Assembly: GCA_900548905.1 (NCBI GenBank)
Contig: URMK01000008.1
Location: forward strand, 62,001-126,000
DNA length: 64,000 bases
Reading direction: 5' to 3'
From: an uncultured Lachnospiraceae bacterium
Lineage (GTDB): Bacteria; Bacillota; Clostridia; Lachnospirales; Lachnospiraceae
Shown: piece after piece, positions 1 through 8,102 of the stretch
Position numbering within the stretch: position 1 is the first letter of the stretch
How the letters are laid out: every line of letters starts with the position of its first letter
The notes under the pieces: generated by a model
The model's database searches: none
Seen by the model: the letters and a program-made list of their open reading frames with translations, nothing else
Told to the model about the DNA's origin: nothing
Position numbers and translations under genes: made by a program

Positions 1-174
1 ATAATCGTTTTTATTTAATGAATCAAAGGTCATTTCATCAAAGTCAGAATATATTCTTCCAGAATTAAAAATATAAATGTTGCATGATCTTAATAATAAA
101 GTATTCGAAGAAGAATTTATATTTGAGTTTGAAGTGGCTTCAAGTGAAAATAATGTAAACTGCGGATCCAGCAT
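1..174 (-). CDS. Partial unknown protein, N-terminal 58 residues
   Basis: An open reading frame starts at an ATG at 174 (minus strand) and runs off the left edge of the window without a stop. A good ribosome binding site, GGAGG at 181-185, overlaps the stop codon of the upstream gene (185-187), so the two genes are very probably translated as one operon. The visible residues start MLDPQFTLFSLEA and are rich in Ser and Asn; no domain can be recognised. The DNA is AT-rich like the neighbouring gene. Its role may be linked to that of the EVE-like/nuclease candidate before it, but nothing in the visible part shows this. Confidence 0.6.
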   Translation of the reverse strand, partial: MLDPQFTLFSLEATSNSNINSSSNTLLLRSCNIYIFNSGRIYSDFDEMTFDSLNKNDY

Positions 175-184
175 GTTATACCTC

Positions 185-1255
185 CTAATTAATGTCTCCC
201 AGAATACAGTACAAAGCGTTCATTGCTTCATTAGATAGTTCTGCGGGACCTCCTTGGTTTGAACTTGACCAGCGTAATTGGTTAATAAATTCGATCCATC
301 CAGGCAAAGTAGAACTATCATTACTTATCAATACTGGTGTTTTACTGCTTGTAAAATATTTCTCATTACCAGATGTTGGCGGATATAAGAATTGAAAATA
401 GTGCATATAACGTTTGCTGCTTGTTTTATTATCGGCAATAATACTTCCCCAGTTTTCATTTTCAAAGGTATCATCATATAAATCACAATAATATCCTTTT
501 TTTACTTTCAGGATATCAAGACCTGTAAATGTCCATTGTGTATCAGCATGAAATTGTCTGCCATGAGTTCCTTTTCCATATGTAAAACCATATACAAAAA
601 TAACTGTATCACCAGCGGTAATATCTAGAATATTCCTCATAACCGTCTGTGTGTTACTATACCGAAAGGCCCAAACACCTTTATTTCTTCCTTTTACAGT
701 ATAATCATTATAACTATCTCCACCGTTACGGCCGGCAGAGGGAAGGAAAATAAGCCAGTTTTTATTTGCTCTTGATTCATACTCATTAAGATAGTTACCA
801 ATAGTTCCGTCTATAATATGTTTCGCTTTTTTTAGAAACCAATATGAAAAGTCAATTGCATCTAATACGGAAATATTTTCGGCTTCAATAAAGGAATCTG
901 GTTTACGGTCATTGTTAAGTACGATTAGAAAGCCTTTTGTACCTTTATAAGCCATGTCATAGACTTCATTTCCGTGATTGAATCTGGAAACCTGCCATTC
1001 CACTTCAATGTTTAAACAGGTATTGTCTTTAAAGATAATGTGAAAATCTGTCAAATGCTTATTCTGTTTACTATTGTAGGAGAGTGGATATTCAGGAATA
1101 ATCACCTTTACTCGCTTCTTTGACCATTCCACAAACTTTTCGGGAAATAAAGACTGGTATTTTTTCTTACTGCCATAAGTTAATATTTCATATATATATC
1201 TTTGCAGAGTTTTTTCACTAATAAGTTTTTGATTTTCCATACATCGTCCAGGCAT
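185..1255 (-). CDS. Possible EVE-like-domain protein with nuclease-like N-terminal half
   Basis: The protein has about 356 residues from the ATG at 1255, chosen over one 14 codons upstream because AAGGAG lies 7 bases before it. I do not recognise the full-length family. The N-terminal half holds a TDFHIIF...LNIEVEW stretch that resembles a D-x(n)-ExE core of PD-(D/E)xK nucleases. The C-terminal half has a GDTVIFVYGF segment after a VWAFRYS stretch, similar in shape to EVE/YTH/ASCH-type modified-base readers. Such reader plus nuclease fusions are known in modification-dependent restriction. The gene is AT-rich against a GC-richer neighbourhood, which fits horizontal acquisition. The nuclease and reader assignments are inference from short motifs. 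Confidence 0.5.
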   Translation of the reverse strand: MPGRCMENQKLISEKTLQRYIYEILTYGSKKKYQSLFPEKFVEWSKKRVKVIIPEYPLSYNSKQNKHLTDFHIIFKDNTCLNIEVEWQVSRFNHGNEVYDMAYKGTKGFLIVLNNDRKPDSFIEAENISVLDAIDFSYWFLKKAKHIIDGTIGNYLNEYESRANKNWLIFLPSAGRNGGDSYNDYTVKGRNKGVWAFRYSNTQTVMRNILDITAGDTVIFVYGFTYGKGTHGRQFHADTQWTFTGLDILKVKKGYYCDLYDDTFENENWGSIIADNKTSSKRYMHYFQFLYPPTSGNEKYFTSSKTPVLISNDSSTLPGWIEFINQLRWSSSNQGGPAELSNEAMNALYCILGDIN

Positions 1256-1469
1256 TTTTTTCTCCTTATAACTGCAACTTGTCTTTATATCGGACAATAA
1301 TAATTATATCACTGAAAAAGTGTATTGTCACTTTTCGTATTAATAAATAATTTAATGTATGAAACATTATATTTTTGATCTATTCTAATACAATCATGAG
1401 TGATATAGTATATTGGACGTTAAAAATTATTTGTGCTAAACTAATAAAGTAAAACTAGGAGGGAAACCG

Positions 1470-1904
1470 GTGAAAATCGTTATTGAGGAGCCAGGCGATC
1501 AGGAGGAGGATCAGGTTATATTCAGATGCCGTGAAATGTCACCGGAGCTTCTCCGTGTGCTCGCCCTGCTGAAAACGCAGGATGGTCTTGTGGCATATGA
1601 TGGAAACCGGATTCACCGTATACCTCCTGTGGAAGCCTACTATATAGAAGTGGTGGAAAATAAAACCTTCCTTTACTGCAGGGACGATGTTTATGAATTA
1701 AAACAGAAGCTTTATGAGCTGGAAGAGTGTCTGGCGGGCAGTGATTTGCTGAGGGTATCCAAATCCATAATGCTGAACCTGAGCAAAATAAGATCTCTCA
1801 GTCCCGCCTTAAACGGCAGATTTGAAGCAGTTCTGGATAATGGTGAGCGGATTATTATATCAAGGCAGTATGTGAGCGGCTTAAAGAAGCGGCTGGGAAT
1901 CTAG
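1470..1904 (+). CDS. LytTR-family DNA-binding regulator
   Basis: A 144-residue protein with a GTG start preceded by AGGAGGG. Residues from about 50 to 144 match the LytTR DNA-binding fold: IPPVEAYYIEVVENKTFLYC, then LLRVSKSIMLNLSKI and a C-terminal IIISRQYVSGLKKRLG. There is no receiver domain, so it belongs to the stand-alone LytTR regulators. The next gene, 12 bases downstream, encodes a DUF3021 membrane protein, the usual partner of this type. In known pairs the membrane protein modulates the LytTR factor and the two genes regulate their own promoter. A weak promoter (TTGGAC at 1413, TAAACT at 1437) may drive the pair. Its wider targets cannot be seen. Confidence 0.88.
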   Translation: MKIVIEEPGDQEEDQVIFRCREMSPELLRVLALLKTQDGLVAYDGNRIHRIPPVEAYYIEVVENKTFLYCRDDVYELKQKLYELEECLAGSDLLRVSKSIMLNLSKIRSLSPALNGRFEAVLDNGERIIISRQYVSGLKKRLGI

Positions 1905-1916
1905 GAGGGAAGGAAA

Positions 1917-2348
1917 ATGCAGATAAAAGATTTGCTGAAAGCGATGTTTCAGTCTTTTTTTGTAATTACAACGGGTGTGACTATGGCCATGTACTTAACC
2001 TGCCTGCTGCTTTATCCGGAAACGGTTCTGACTCCCGGTGATATCGGGGGGATTTTTCTTGTTGCACTGCTTTGTGATGTATCTTTTCTTGTTTTTGCGT
2101 CCCGAAAGGAGCTGGGCAAAAAACAGATGGCGGTACGCTTCTGTATCCATATCCCTTTAGTGCTAGCTATTGTTTTGGGCTTTGCCTGGAAATGGGACTG
2201 GGTAAACATAGACAAGCCTTTGGAGGTTGCTGTCTTTGTCCTGCTGATATTAGGAGTTTATGCAATAGTACTTGCGGTTGGGTACCGCCAGGATAAGAAA
2301 ACCGCCGATAGGTTAAATGACAGCCTGAAAAAAAAATATCATTCTTAA
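1917..2348 (+). CDS. DUF3021 family membrane protein
   Basis: A 143-residue protein with four hydrophobic segments at roughly residues 12-32, 42-60, 73-90 and 101-122, the layout of DUF3021 proteins. It follows the LytTR gene with 12 bases between them and has its own GGAGGGAAGG ribosome binding site. In the family this protein is encoded next to a LytTR regulator and is thought to restrain or sense for it; the ligand is not known. A strong terminator follows directly, so the two genes form a closed bicistronic unit. The C-terminus is short and basic and probably cytoplasmic. Confidence 0.85.
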   Translation: MQIKDLLKAMFQSFFVITTGVTMAMYLTCLLLYPETVLTPGDIGGIFLVALLCDVSFLVFASRKELGKKQMAVRFCIHIPLVLAIVLGFAWKWDWVNIDKPLEVAVFVLLILGVYAIVLAVGYRQDKKTADRLNDSLKKKYHS

Positions 2349-2358
2349 CCGGTTTTGG

Positions 2359-2384
2359 GGACGGCAGCTTGCCGTCCTTTTTTT
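2359..2384 (+). terminator. Intrinsic terminator after LytTR/DUF3021 operon
   Basis: GGACGGCA (2359-2366), a 3-base loop and TGCCGTCC (2370-2377) form a perfect 8-bp stem followed by seven T. Confidence 0.9.
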
Positions 2385-2513
2385 GCAGCTTACCGTGCAG
2401 TTTTTGCATCCTGCTGTCCGCCGTGTTGCGGCGGGAGAATGACTGCGCTATACTGGCCTGGATGTGAAGAGAATGGCGGCGTGTAAGGCCGGAACAGGCG
2501 GGAGAAGAAAGTC

Positions 2514-3587
2514 ATGCAAAACGAAAAAAAACGGAAAAGTAACCGATTGTTGACAGGGTTTGGTGTCGCCCTGCTGTTGCTGCTTCTTGCAGCGGGGGGA
2601 GCCGGGTTCCTCTTTCGGGAGGAGTTGGGTATCATCCGCACCATACGGCTGGAGGACGGGGAAATTCCTCTGTATTATATGGAAGTAAAGGGGGAGTATC
2701 ATTTTGACGAATTTCTGGAAAAGGGAGGTGCTTCTTCGGATCAGGAGGTGGGAGCCTTTTTAACGGACTACATTTCAAAAGGATTTTATCCGGTGGGGGT
2801 AGAGGAAAGCGGACCGGCCTGCAGCGTGATTTCAGCAGTGAATGAAAAGGGAGAGCATGTCTGGGGAAGGAATTTCGATTGGAACGGTTCGGTACCGATT
2901 ATAGTGAAATGTATCCCGGAAGAGGGCTATGCATCCATAGCAACCTGCGATTTCCAGAATATTACGGGAAGTACAGAAGTAAAGCCGGACAATATGATGA
3001 ATAAAATGCTGGCAATCGCAGCACTTTACGTTCCTATGGACGGGGTAAATGAAGCCGGTTTGTGCGTTGCGGATCTGGAAGTCAATGAAGGGGGGATGGA
3101 AACAACAGATACCGATAAAACGGATTTGACCATTACTGCCGCAACCCGGCTTATTTTAAACCGTGCGGCTACCGTGGAGGAAGCGATGGCGCTTCTTGGA
3201 CAGTATGATATCTATGCTTCCGGTGGAATCAGCCATCACCTGGCTATCTCCGATGCCTCGGGGACTTCGGTGGTACTGGAATTCGTGGAAGGAGAAATGC
3301 TTCCCATAACATCTCCCTATGCCACTAATTTTAACCTGGCGGGCAATGACAGCTCGGCAGGGGGAGAAGGATCACAGAAACGTTATGAAAGCCTGTGTTC
3401 GGTGTACGCAGAGAGGGAAGGGATACTCACATGGCAGCAGGTGAAGAAGTCGCTTGTGGATGTATCGCAGATGGAAGGGAAATGGACTACACAGTGGTCC
3501 ATGGTATATTCCCAGGACAGCGGAAAGCTGGGTTATTGGTTCCGTGGTGATTATGACAGGGAGTTTGCATACCAAATCGGAGAATGA
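2514..3587 (+). CDS. Membrane-anchored Ntn hydrolase, choloylglycine/acyltransferase-like
   Basis: The 357-residue protein starts with a basic tail and a membrane segment at about residues 13-34, so the body is probably outside the cell, anchored at the N-terminus. From residue 103 it shows the linear-amide C-N hydrolase signature: CSVISAVNEKGEHVWGRNFDW, with Cys103 as the likely nucleophile and Arg119/Asn120/Asp122 in the conserved GRNFDW part. Later motifs include GVNEAGLCVADLEVN and ATNFNLAG. In this superfamily (penicillin V acylase, bile salt hydrolase, acid ceramidase-like) the Cys becomes N-terminal by cleavage; here that would need removal of about 102 residues. The substrate, perhaps an N-acyl amide, cannot be told. 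It lies alone between two terminators. Confidence 0.8.
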   Translation: MQNEKKRKSNRLLTGFGVALLLLLLAAGGAGFLFREELGIIRTIRLEDGEIPLYYMEVKGEYHFDEFLEKGGASSDQEVGAFLTDYISKGFYPVGVEESGPACSVISAVNEKGEHVWGRNFDWNGSVPIIVKCIPEEGYASIATCDFQNITGSTEVKPDNMMNKMLAIAALYVPMDGVNEAGLCVADLEVNEGGMETTDTDKTDLTITAATRLILNRAATVEEAMALLGQYDIYASGGISHHLAISDASGTSVVLEFVEGEMLPITSPYATNFNLAGNDSSAGGEGSQKRYESLCSVYAEREGILTWQQVKKSLVDVSQMEGKWTTQWSMVYSQDSGKLGYWFRGDYDREFAYQIGE

Positions 3588-3592
3588 GGGCG

Positions 3593-3640
3593 GGGCCTAT
3601 CGCTGTAATTTATGCAGCGGCGGGCCTCTTTTTTTCTGAA
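3593..3640 (+). terminator. Likely terminator after the Ntn hydrolase gene
   Basis: An imperfect GC-rich inverted repeat (GGGCGGGGCC...GCGGCGGGCCTC) ends in a run of T at 3629-3635. Confidence 0.6.
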
Positions 3641-3759
3641 CGGAGGAAGGCTTTTTAGCATGGGATATTCAACAGGCAGATAGATATAACCAAAACAGAT
3701 ACTTCCGGCTGATAGGGTGCTCCCTTAGCTGTTTGTTTCCAGTACTGAACACTTGTATT

Positions 3760-3788
3760 TTGACAAACAGGGCTTGCATCCTTGTAAT
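3760..3788 (+). promoter_or_regulatory. SigmaA-type promoter for the NimA-like gene
   Basis: TTGACA at 3760-3765, a 17-base spacer and TGTAAT at 3783-3788, 50 bases before the start codon at 3838. Confidence 0.65.
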
Positions 3789-3837
3789 ATCCCCTTTAAA
3801 ATAGAAAAAGATATGGTACCGGGAAGGAGAAACACAG

Positions 3838-4308
3838 ATGAGGAGAAAAGACAGGGAAGTGACGGATTATGGAAAAATAAGTGAAGTGATCGCTGCCAGC
3901 CATTGCTGCCGGTTGGGCTTTTATGAGGAAGGCGAGGTTTATATTGTTCCTATGAATTTTGGATATGCGGAAGAAGACGGCAAGCGTATCTTCTATTTCC
4001 ACAGCGCGAAAGAAGGGCGTAAGCTGGATTTGATATCCAGGACACATACCGCCGGATTTGAGCTGGATACCAATTACCGCCTTCATGAGGGAGAAACCGC
4101 CTGCCAGTATTCCGCCGGTTTCCTGAGCATTATCGGAACGGGGCATGTGGACTTCGTGGAGGCGGAAGAGGAGAAGAAGACGGCTTTGCGGGCAATTATG
4201 CTGCATAATACAGGAAAAGAAGAATGGGAGTTTTCGGATTCTATGTTGGATGCCGTCCGGGTCTTTAAAATGGAGGTGGTGAAAATCTCCTGCAAGGAAC
4301 ACCTATAA
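3838..4308 (+). CDS. NimA-like pyridoxamine 5'-phosphate oxidase family flavin protein
   Basis: A 156-residue split-barrel flavin-binding protein. It begins MRRKDREVTDYGKISEVI, typical of the NimA subgroup, followed by GFYEEGEVYIVPMNFGY and IFYFHSAKEGRKLDLI, the strands that line the FMN or related flavin site. The late FKMEVVKISCKEH stretch is also typical. Members reduce or bind small nitro or redox compounds and some give nitroimidazole resistance, but most have no tested function, so resistance should not be assumed. It has a good promoter of its own and is followed by the promoter of the riboswitch operon. It appears complete and of normal length. Confidence 0.85.
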   Translation: MRRKDREVTDYGKISEVIAASHCCRLGFYEEGEVYIVPMNFGYAEEDGKRIFYFHSAKEGRKLDLISRTHTAGFELDTNYRLHEGETACQYSAGFLSIIGTGHVDFVEAEEEKKTALRAIMLHNTGKEEWEFSDSMLDAVRVFKMEVVKISCKEHL

Positions 4309-4324
4309 CTCACACCGGAAATCA

Positions 4325-4353
4325 TTGACAGAGGAATAACGTTCTCCTATAAT
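4325..4353 (+). promoter_or_regulatory. Perfect-consensus promoter for the riboswitch operon
   Basis: TTGACA (4325-4330), exactly 17 bases, and TATAAT (4348-4353). Transcription would start near 4360, about 90 bases before the cobalamin riboswitch. Confidence 0.85.
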
Positions 4354-4447
4354 GAAGATATTCTGTATCCATAATTGGCCAAGTATGACACAGGACATGT
4401 CAGGAAAAGATACCCGGACATGAATTATTACAACTGAATAACGGCGG

Positions 4448-4612
4448 AATAGTGCTTTATCAAAGCTTAAAAGGGAACAAGGTACAAGCCTTGACAACCC
4501 CCGTTACTGTAGGAAGGACGAACTCCTTTGCAAGATCACTGGGCAACCGGGAAGATAAAGGAAAGTAGGATGATTTCGAGTCAGGAGACCTGCTATTTTG
4601 TCGAAAAGCAAT
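4448..4612 (+). ncRNA. Cobalamin riboswitch
   Basis: The conserved blocks of the B12 aptamer are present in order: AAAAGGGAA (4467), AAGGT...CCTTGAC, CCCGTTACTGTAGGA, ATCACTGGGCAACCGGGAAG and the B12-box-like GAGTCAGGAGACCTGC (4578-4593). The ends close with TGCTTT at 4453-4458 pairing with AAAGCA at 4605-4610. It sits in the leader of the BtuFCD-type operon and is followed by a terminator, so cobalamin binding is expected to stop transcription. This identifies the imported substrate as a corrinoid rather than an iron siderophore. Confidence 0.9.
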
Positions 4613-4646
4613 TACTTTCGGAGGGAGAGGATTTTTGCTGGATAAT

Positions 4647-4712
4647 GACAGAGACAGTTCTCTGTCTGTTGATCCTGCATTCATTCGACAAGAGCCGTGA
4701 GGCTCTTTTTTT
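4647..4712 (+). terminator. Riboswitch expression platform with intrinsic terminator
   Basis: A hairpin GACAGAGA/TCTCTGTC (4647-4666) is followed by AAGAGCC-GTGA-GGCTCTT (4690-4707) and a T run to 4712. The second hairpin is a standard terminator placed between the aptamer and the first gene. The first may be part of the switch. Confidence 0.8.
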
Positions 4713-4798
4713 GACCCTGTGGGAAAATAGGGAACCGGCAGCGGAAGGGAACTTCTGCCGGACCCCATTTTTACCCGAAAACGTACGTAGGAGGAAGA

Positions 4799-5902
4799 AT
4801 GAGAAAGGGATTAAAAAGATTACAAGCAGTACCTATGTTAGTCATTGCGGCTATGCTTGCCGTGACAGGAGGCTGCGGAAGCAGCACGCAGAACAGTGGA
4901 GCGCAGACGGCTCCGGCGGAGAGCACAGTGGCAGAGCAAAGCAGTGAACAGGCGGCGGAAACACAGGAGAGTGCGGCGGAAACTGTTTCATCAGAAACGA
5001 AGGAAAGCCATTACCCGGTCACCGTAATTACATACGATTATGAAAAGAACCCGATTGAGCTGACCTTTACGGAAAAGCCCACAAAAGTGATCTCCGGCCA
5101 GCAGATCTGGAATGAAATGCTGCTGTATTTTGATTTGGACGAATATATTGTGGGAGCGGCCAATTCGGATTCTAATGTATACGGCGATTTCCAGGAACGT
5201 TACGATGCGCTTCCCAAGCTTGAGGATACCTGGCATAATAAAGAAGGAATTATTGCGGCACAGCCGCAGGTATTCTTTGGCTGGAGATCCCATTTTGCGG
5301 AAGACAGCCTGGGAGATATGCAGAGCTGGATTGATAAAGGGATCAATATGGTAGTTCTTAACTGTGCAAACAATGCCTGCGGAGAGCCTTCCATTGATGC
5401 TGTGCTGCAGGATTTTGCCAACCTTGGAGCGATTTTTGATATTGAGGACAAGACGGATGCCTATATTGAAGATGCCCGTGATATGCTGGATGATATCCAG
5501 GCTGCGGTTGATGCACTGGATCACAAACAGAAGGTACTGATGCTGGAGTATTATGATGGCTCCACTAATATAACTGCGTGGGGAACGGAATCTCTGTCAG
5601 GCCAGATGATACCCTATGCCGGAGGAGAAAATCCAATCGAAAAGACAGGAAATATTTCTCTGGAGGATATCGTTGCCTATAACCCGGATAAAATTCTCCT
5701 TATGAATGCAGGTGATTCGGATACCGAGGAAGACAGGCAGAGTATCAATGACGCCTTTTTTGCCCTGGAGGGGCTTCAAAACGTGACGGCTGTAGCTAAT
5801 GGGGACGTGACGATTTATGCATTGGATGACATTTACGGAGGCGGAATCCGTATTATACCGGCAATCCAAAGCATTTATGACTGGATCTATGAAGAAAAGT
5901 AA
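4799..5902 (+). CDS. Corrinoid ABC transporter substrate-binding lipoprotein (BtuF-type)
   Basis: A 367-residue secreted lipoprotein. The signal peptide ends in VTGGC, with Cys26 as the lipidated residue, followed by a Ser/Ala/Glu/Thr-rich linker to about residue 70. The body matches periplasmic-binding-protein fold 2 (FecB/BtuF): TKVISGQQIWNEMLLYFDL, an IIAAQPQVFFGWRS strand, and a long backbone helix. It would capture cobalamin or a related corrinoid outside the membrane and pass it to the permease encoded downstream. Start ATG is preceded by AGGAGGAA. A cobalamin riboswitch in its leader supports the substrate choice. The permease gene overlaps its 3' end by 14 bases, which suggests translational coupling. 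Confidence 0.88.
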   Translation: MRKGLKRLQAVPMLVIAAMLAVTGGCGSSTQNSGAQTAPAESTVAEQSSEQAAETQESAAETVSSETKESHYPVTVITYDYEKNPIELTFTEKPTKVISGQQIWNEMLLYFDLDEYIVGAANSDSNVYGDFQERYDALPKLEDTWHNKEGIIAAQPQVFFGWRSHFAEDSLGDMQSWIDKGINMVVLNCANNACGEPSIDAVLQDFANLGAIFDIEDKTDAYIEDARDMLDDIQAAVDALDHKQKVLMLEYYDGSTNITAWGTESLSGQMIPYAGGENPIEKTGNISLEDIVAYNPDKILLMNAGDSDTEEDRQSINDAFFALEGLQNVTAVANGDVTIYALDDIYGGGIRIIPAIQSIYDWIYEEK

Positions 5903-6971
5903 CAGCAGGGCCTTTCTTTTCTGGATGGCAGTGACAGGATTAATCTTTGTATTAATCCTGTCACTCATATTGGCTGTCACAGCGGGGACGGTACCGATTT
6001 CAGCCAGAGAGGTCTATGGACAGATCTTATACCAGCTATCCGGAATCCGGCTGAAGGGGCTGGAATCCCCGGGAGCCGGATCCATATATGATATTGTCTG
6101 GACGATCCGGCTTCCCCGTGTGCTTATGGGCTGTGTGGTAGGCATGAGCCTTGCCTTATCCGGAGTGATTATGCAGGCCACGGTCCAGAATCCATTAGCA
6201 GATCCTTATATTCTGGGCCTGTCCTCAGGCGCCTCTTTGGGAGCCACTTTTTCAATTATGGTAGGAGCCTCTTCTGTATTTACCGGTTTTCTTGCCAGGA
6301 CAAACATTGCTTTTTGGGGCTTTTTGGGATCCTTTCTGGTTTCCCTTGCCGTTTTTTTCCTGTCCAGTGTGGGAGGCAGGGTTACTACCTCAAGGATGAT
6401 ACTTTCAGGTGTTGTCATGTCCAGTATATGCAGTGCTTTTTCCAACATTATTATCTATCTCAATAGTGATAAGTCCGATATGCAGTCTGTAACCTTCTGG
6501 ACCTTCGGAAGCCTTTCCACCGCAACATGGGAAAAACTCTCACTGCCTGCTGTTTGTCTGGCGGTCTGCCTTCTTTATTTTATAACCCAGCTTCGGCGGA
6601 TTAACATTATGCTGCTGGGAGATGAAGCGGCCACAACACTGGGGGTCAATCTTTCCCGGACACGAAAAATATACATGCTCATTACCTCGCTTCTGACGGC
6701 AGTGGTGGTGTGTCACTGCGGGATTATCGGGTTTGTGGGCCTGATGATTCCTCATATTGCCAGAGCGATTACCGGATCCGATTACAGAAGGCTGCTTCCG
6801 GTTGCCACGTTGGTTGGCGGTATTTTTATGATCTGGGCGGACGTGGTCGCCCGGTTTCTTGTCAAAGGAAAAGAAATACCTATAGGAATTATAACCTCTG
6901 CCGTTGGGGCACCGGTATTTTTGTTTATTATGCTTAGGAATGCTTACGGCTTCGGAGGGAAAGACGAATGA
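5889..6971 (+). CDS. FecCD-family corrinoid ABC permease (BtuC-type)
   Basis: About 360 residues with roughly ten membrane segments. Conserved FecCD motifs are visible: RLPRVLMGCVVGMSLALSG, VQNPLADPYILGLSSGASLGA, and CGIIGFVGLMIPHIAR near the C-terminus, where the coupling helix contacts the ATPase. I take the ATG at 5889 (MKKSNSR), inside the end of the previous gene, because the upstream extension has no family similarity; there is no good Shine-Dalgarno sequence, so expression may depend on coupling to the binding-protein gene. Two copies would form the channel. The next gene overlaps by 4 bases. Confidence 0.88.
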   Translation: MKKSNSRAFLFWMAVTGLIFVLILSLILAVTAGTVPISAREVYGQILYQLSGIRLKGLESPGAGSIYDIVWTIRLPRVLMGCVVGMSLALSGVIMQATVQNPLADPYILGLSSGASLGATFSIMVGASSVFTGFLARTNIAFWGFLGSFLVSLAVFFLSSVGGRVTTSRMILSGVVMSSICSAFSNIIIYLNSDKSDMQSVTFWTFGSLSTATWEKLSLPAVCLAVCLLYFITQLRRINIMLLGDEAATTLGVNLSRTRKIYMLITSLLTAVVVCHCGIIGFVGLMIPHIARAITGSDYRRLLPVATLVGGIFMIWADVVARFLVKGKEIPIGIITSAVGAPVFLFIMLRNAYGFGGKDE

Positions 6972-7771
6972 GGATAGAAACAGAACAGGCAAGTATTTCC
7001 CTTTCCGGCAAAGATATTGTAAAAGAGGTTTCTGTTAAGGTGGATACCGGACAGGTGGTGGGGCTGTTCGGGCCTAACGGGAGCGGGAAGAGTACACTTT
7101 TAAAAGGAATATACCGCACATTGAAGCTGCAGAAGGGCGTGGTATATCTGGATGGGAAGGATATGAGACAGATGAAGGGCCGCCAGATAGCCAGGATGCT
7201 GGGAGTCGTCACACAGTTTACCACGCTCAGCTTTGACTTTTCGGTGGAAGAAATGGTATTGATGGGGCGCAGCCCCCATAAAAAGGCGTTTGACCGGGAC
7301 AGTGTCTCTGATTTTGAAATTGTGAGACGTTGTCTGAAACAAGTGGAAATGGATGGGTTTGCCGGGCGGAAATTCCTGACCCTTTCGGGTGGGGAAAAAC
7401 AGAGGATTCTTCTGGCACGGGCACTGGCGCAGGAAACGGAAATGCTGATTCTCGATGAGCCTACGAATCATCTGGATGTAAAATACCAGCTTCAGACAAT
7501 GGATATCATCCGTTCCCTGGGAAAAGGGGTTCTGCTGGCGCTGCATGATTTGAATATGGCTTTTGCATACTGTGATTATGTTTATGTATTAAAGGATGGG
7601 AAGGTGGCGGCGGAGGGAACGCCGGATGCGGTGATTACGGAAACGCTCATAAGGGATGTGTATGAAGTGGAAAGCCGGATCTACAGGAACCCGGTAACCG
7701 GTCTGCCCAATATTGTCTTTTTATCCGGAGGAATGAAACAAAATGAAAATAGCGATTGTGAATTGTCTTAG
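6968..7771 (+). CDS. Corrinoid ABC transporter ATPase (BtuD-type)
   Basis: A 267-residue ABC ATPase of the iron/B12 class. Walker A GPNGSGKST is at residues 35-43, the signature LSGGEKQ at 139-145 and Walker B ILDE at 161-164, followed by the H-loop in LALHDLNMA. It starts with ATG overlapping the permease stop (ATGA) and has a GGAGGG ribosome binding site. With the two preceding genes it completes a corrinoid importer under riboswitch control. The C-terminal 30 residues, after the core, overlap the start of the CGGC gene by 29 bases, an unusually long overlap that points to strict co-translation. Confidence 0.9.
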   Translation: MRIETEQASISLSGKDIVKEVSVKVDTGQVVGLFGPNGSGKSTLLKGIYRTLKLQKGVVYLDGKDMRQMKGRQIARMLGVVTQFTTLSFDFSVEEMVLMGRSPHKKAFDRDSVSDFEIVRRCLKQVEMDGFAGRKFLTLSGGEKQRILLARALAQETEMLILDEPTNHLDVKYQLQTMDIIRSLGKGVLLALHDLNMAFAYCDYVYVLKDGKVAAEGTPDAVITETLIRDVYEVESRIYRNPVTGLPNIVFLSGGMKQNENSDCELS

Positions 7772-8075
7772 AGCAAACAGTGTATGCACCGGAGCCTCCT
7801 GTCTGGAAGCCATGAACCAAAGAACCAGAAGCTTTGCCCCTTATGAGGGCCGGGATATAACCCTGGGCGCTTTTATGAGATGCAGCGGCTGCGGACATAC
7901 GGTGGAAACAGATGAGGGCATGACGGAAAAAATGGAACGTCTTTTGGCGATGCATCCGGATGCGGTACATTTCGGAAAATGTACGGAAAAAGACGGTAGG
8001 CTTTGTGAAACCCTGCAGAGTTTGAAGGAAAGGCTGGAGGAAGCGGGGATAGCTATCGTGATGGGTACCCATTGA
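7743..8075 (+). CDS. CGGC-domain protein, putative metal-binding
   Basis: A 110-residue cytoplasmic protein of the CGGC family. It shows the two features of the family: an N-terminal IAIVNCLRANSVCTGASCLEA stretch with three cysteines and a central MRCSGCGH where the eponymous CGGC is changed to CSGC. The cysteines suggest metal or Fe-S binding, but no member has a firm biochemical role that I know of. Its gene overlaps the transporter ATPase by 29 bases and lies just before a winged-helix regulator. Co-transcription with a corrinoid importer suggests a link to cobalt or corrinoid handling; this is inference. GGAGG lies 12 bases before the start. Confidence 0.75.
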   Translation: MKIAIVNCLRANSVCTGASCLEAMNQRTRSFAPYEGRDITLGAFMRCSGCGHTVETDEGMTEKMERLLAMHPDAVHFGKCTEKDGRLCETLQSLKERLEEAGIAIVMGTH

Positions 8076-8102
8076 CAAAAAGCCTGGAAAAGAGAGGGGA
8101 AT

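Noticed and set aside
4528..4947. 139-codon plus-strand frame across the riboswitch and the start of the binding-protein gene
   Set aside because: It overlaps the conserved aptamer and terminator; the lipoprotein is in another frame with a good ribosome binding site.
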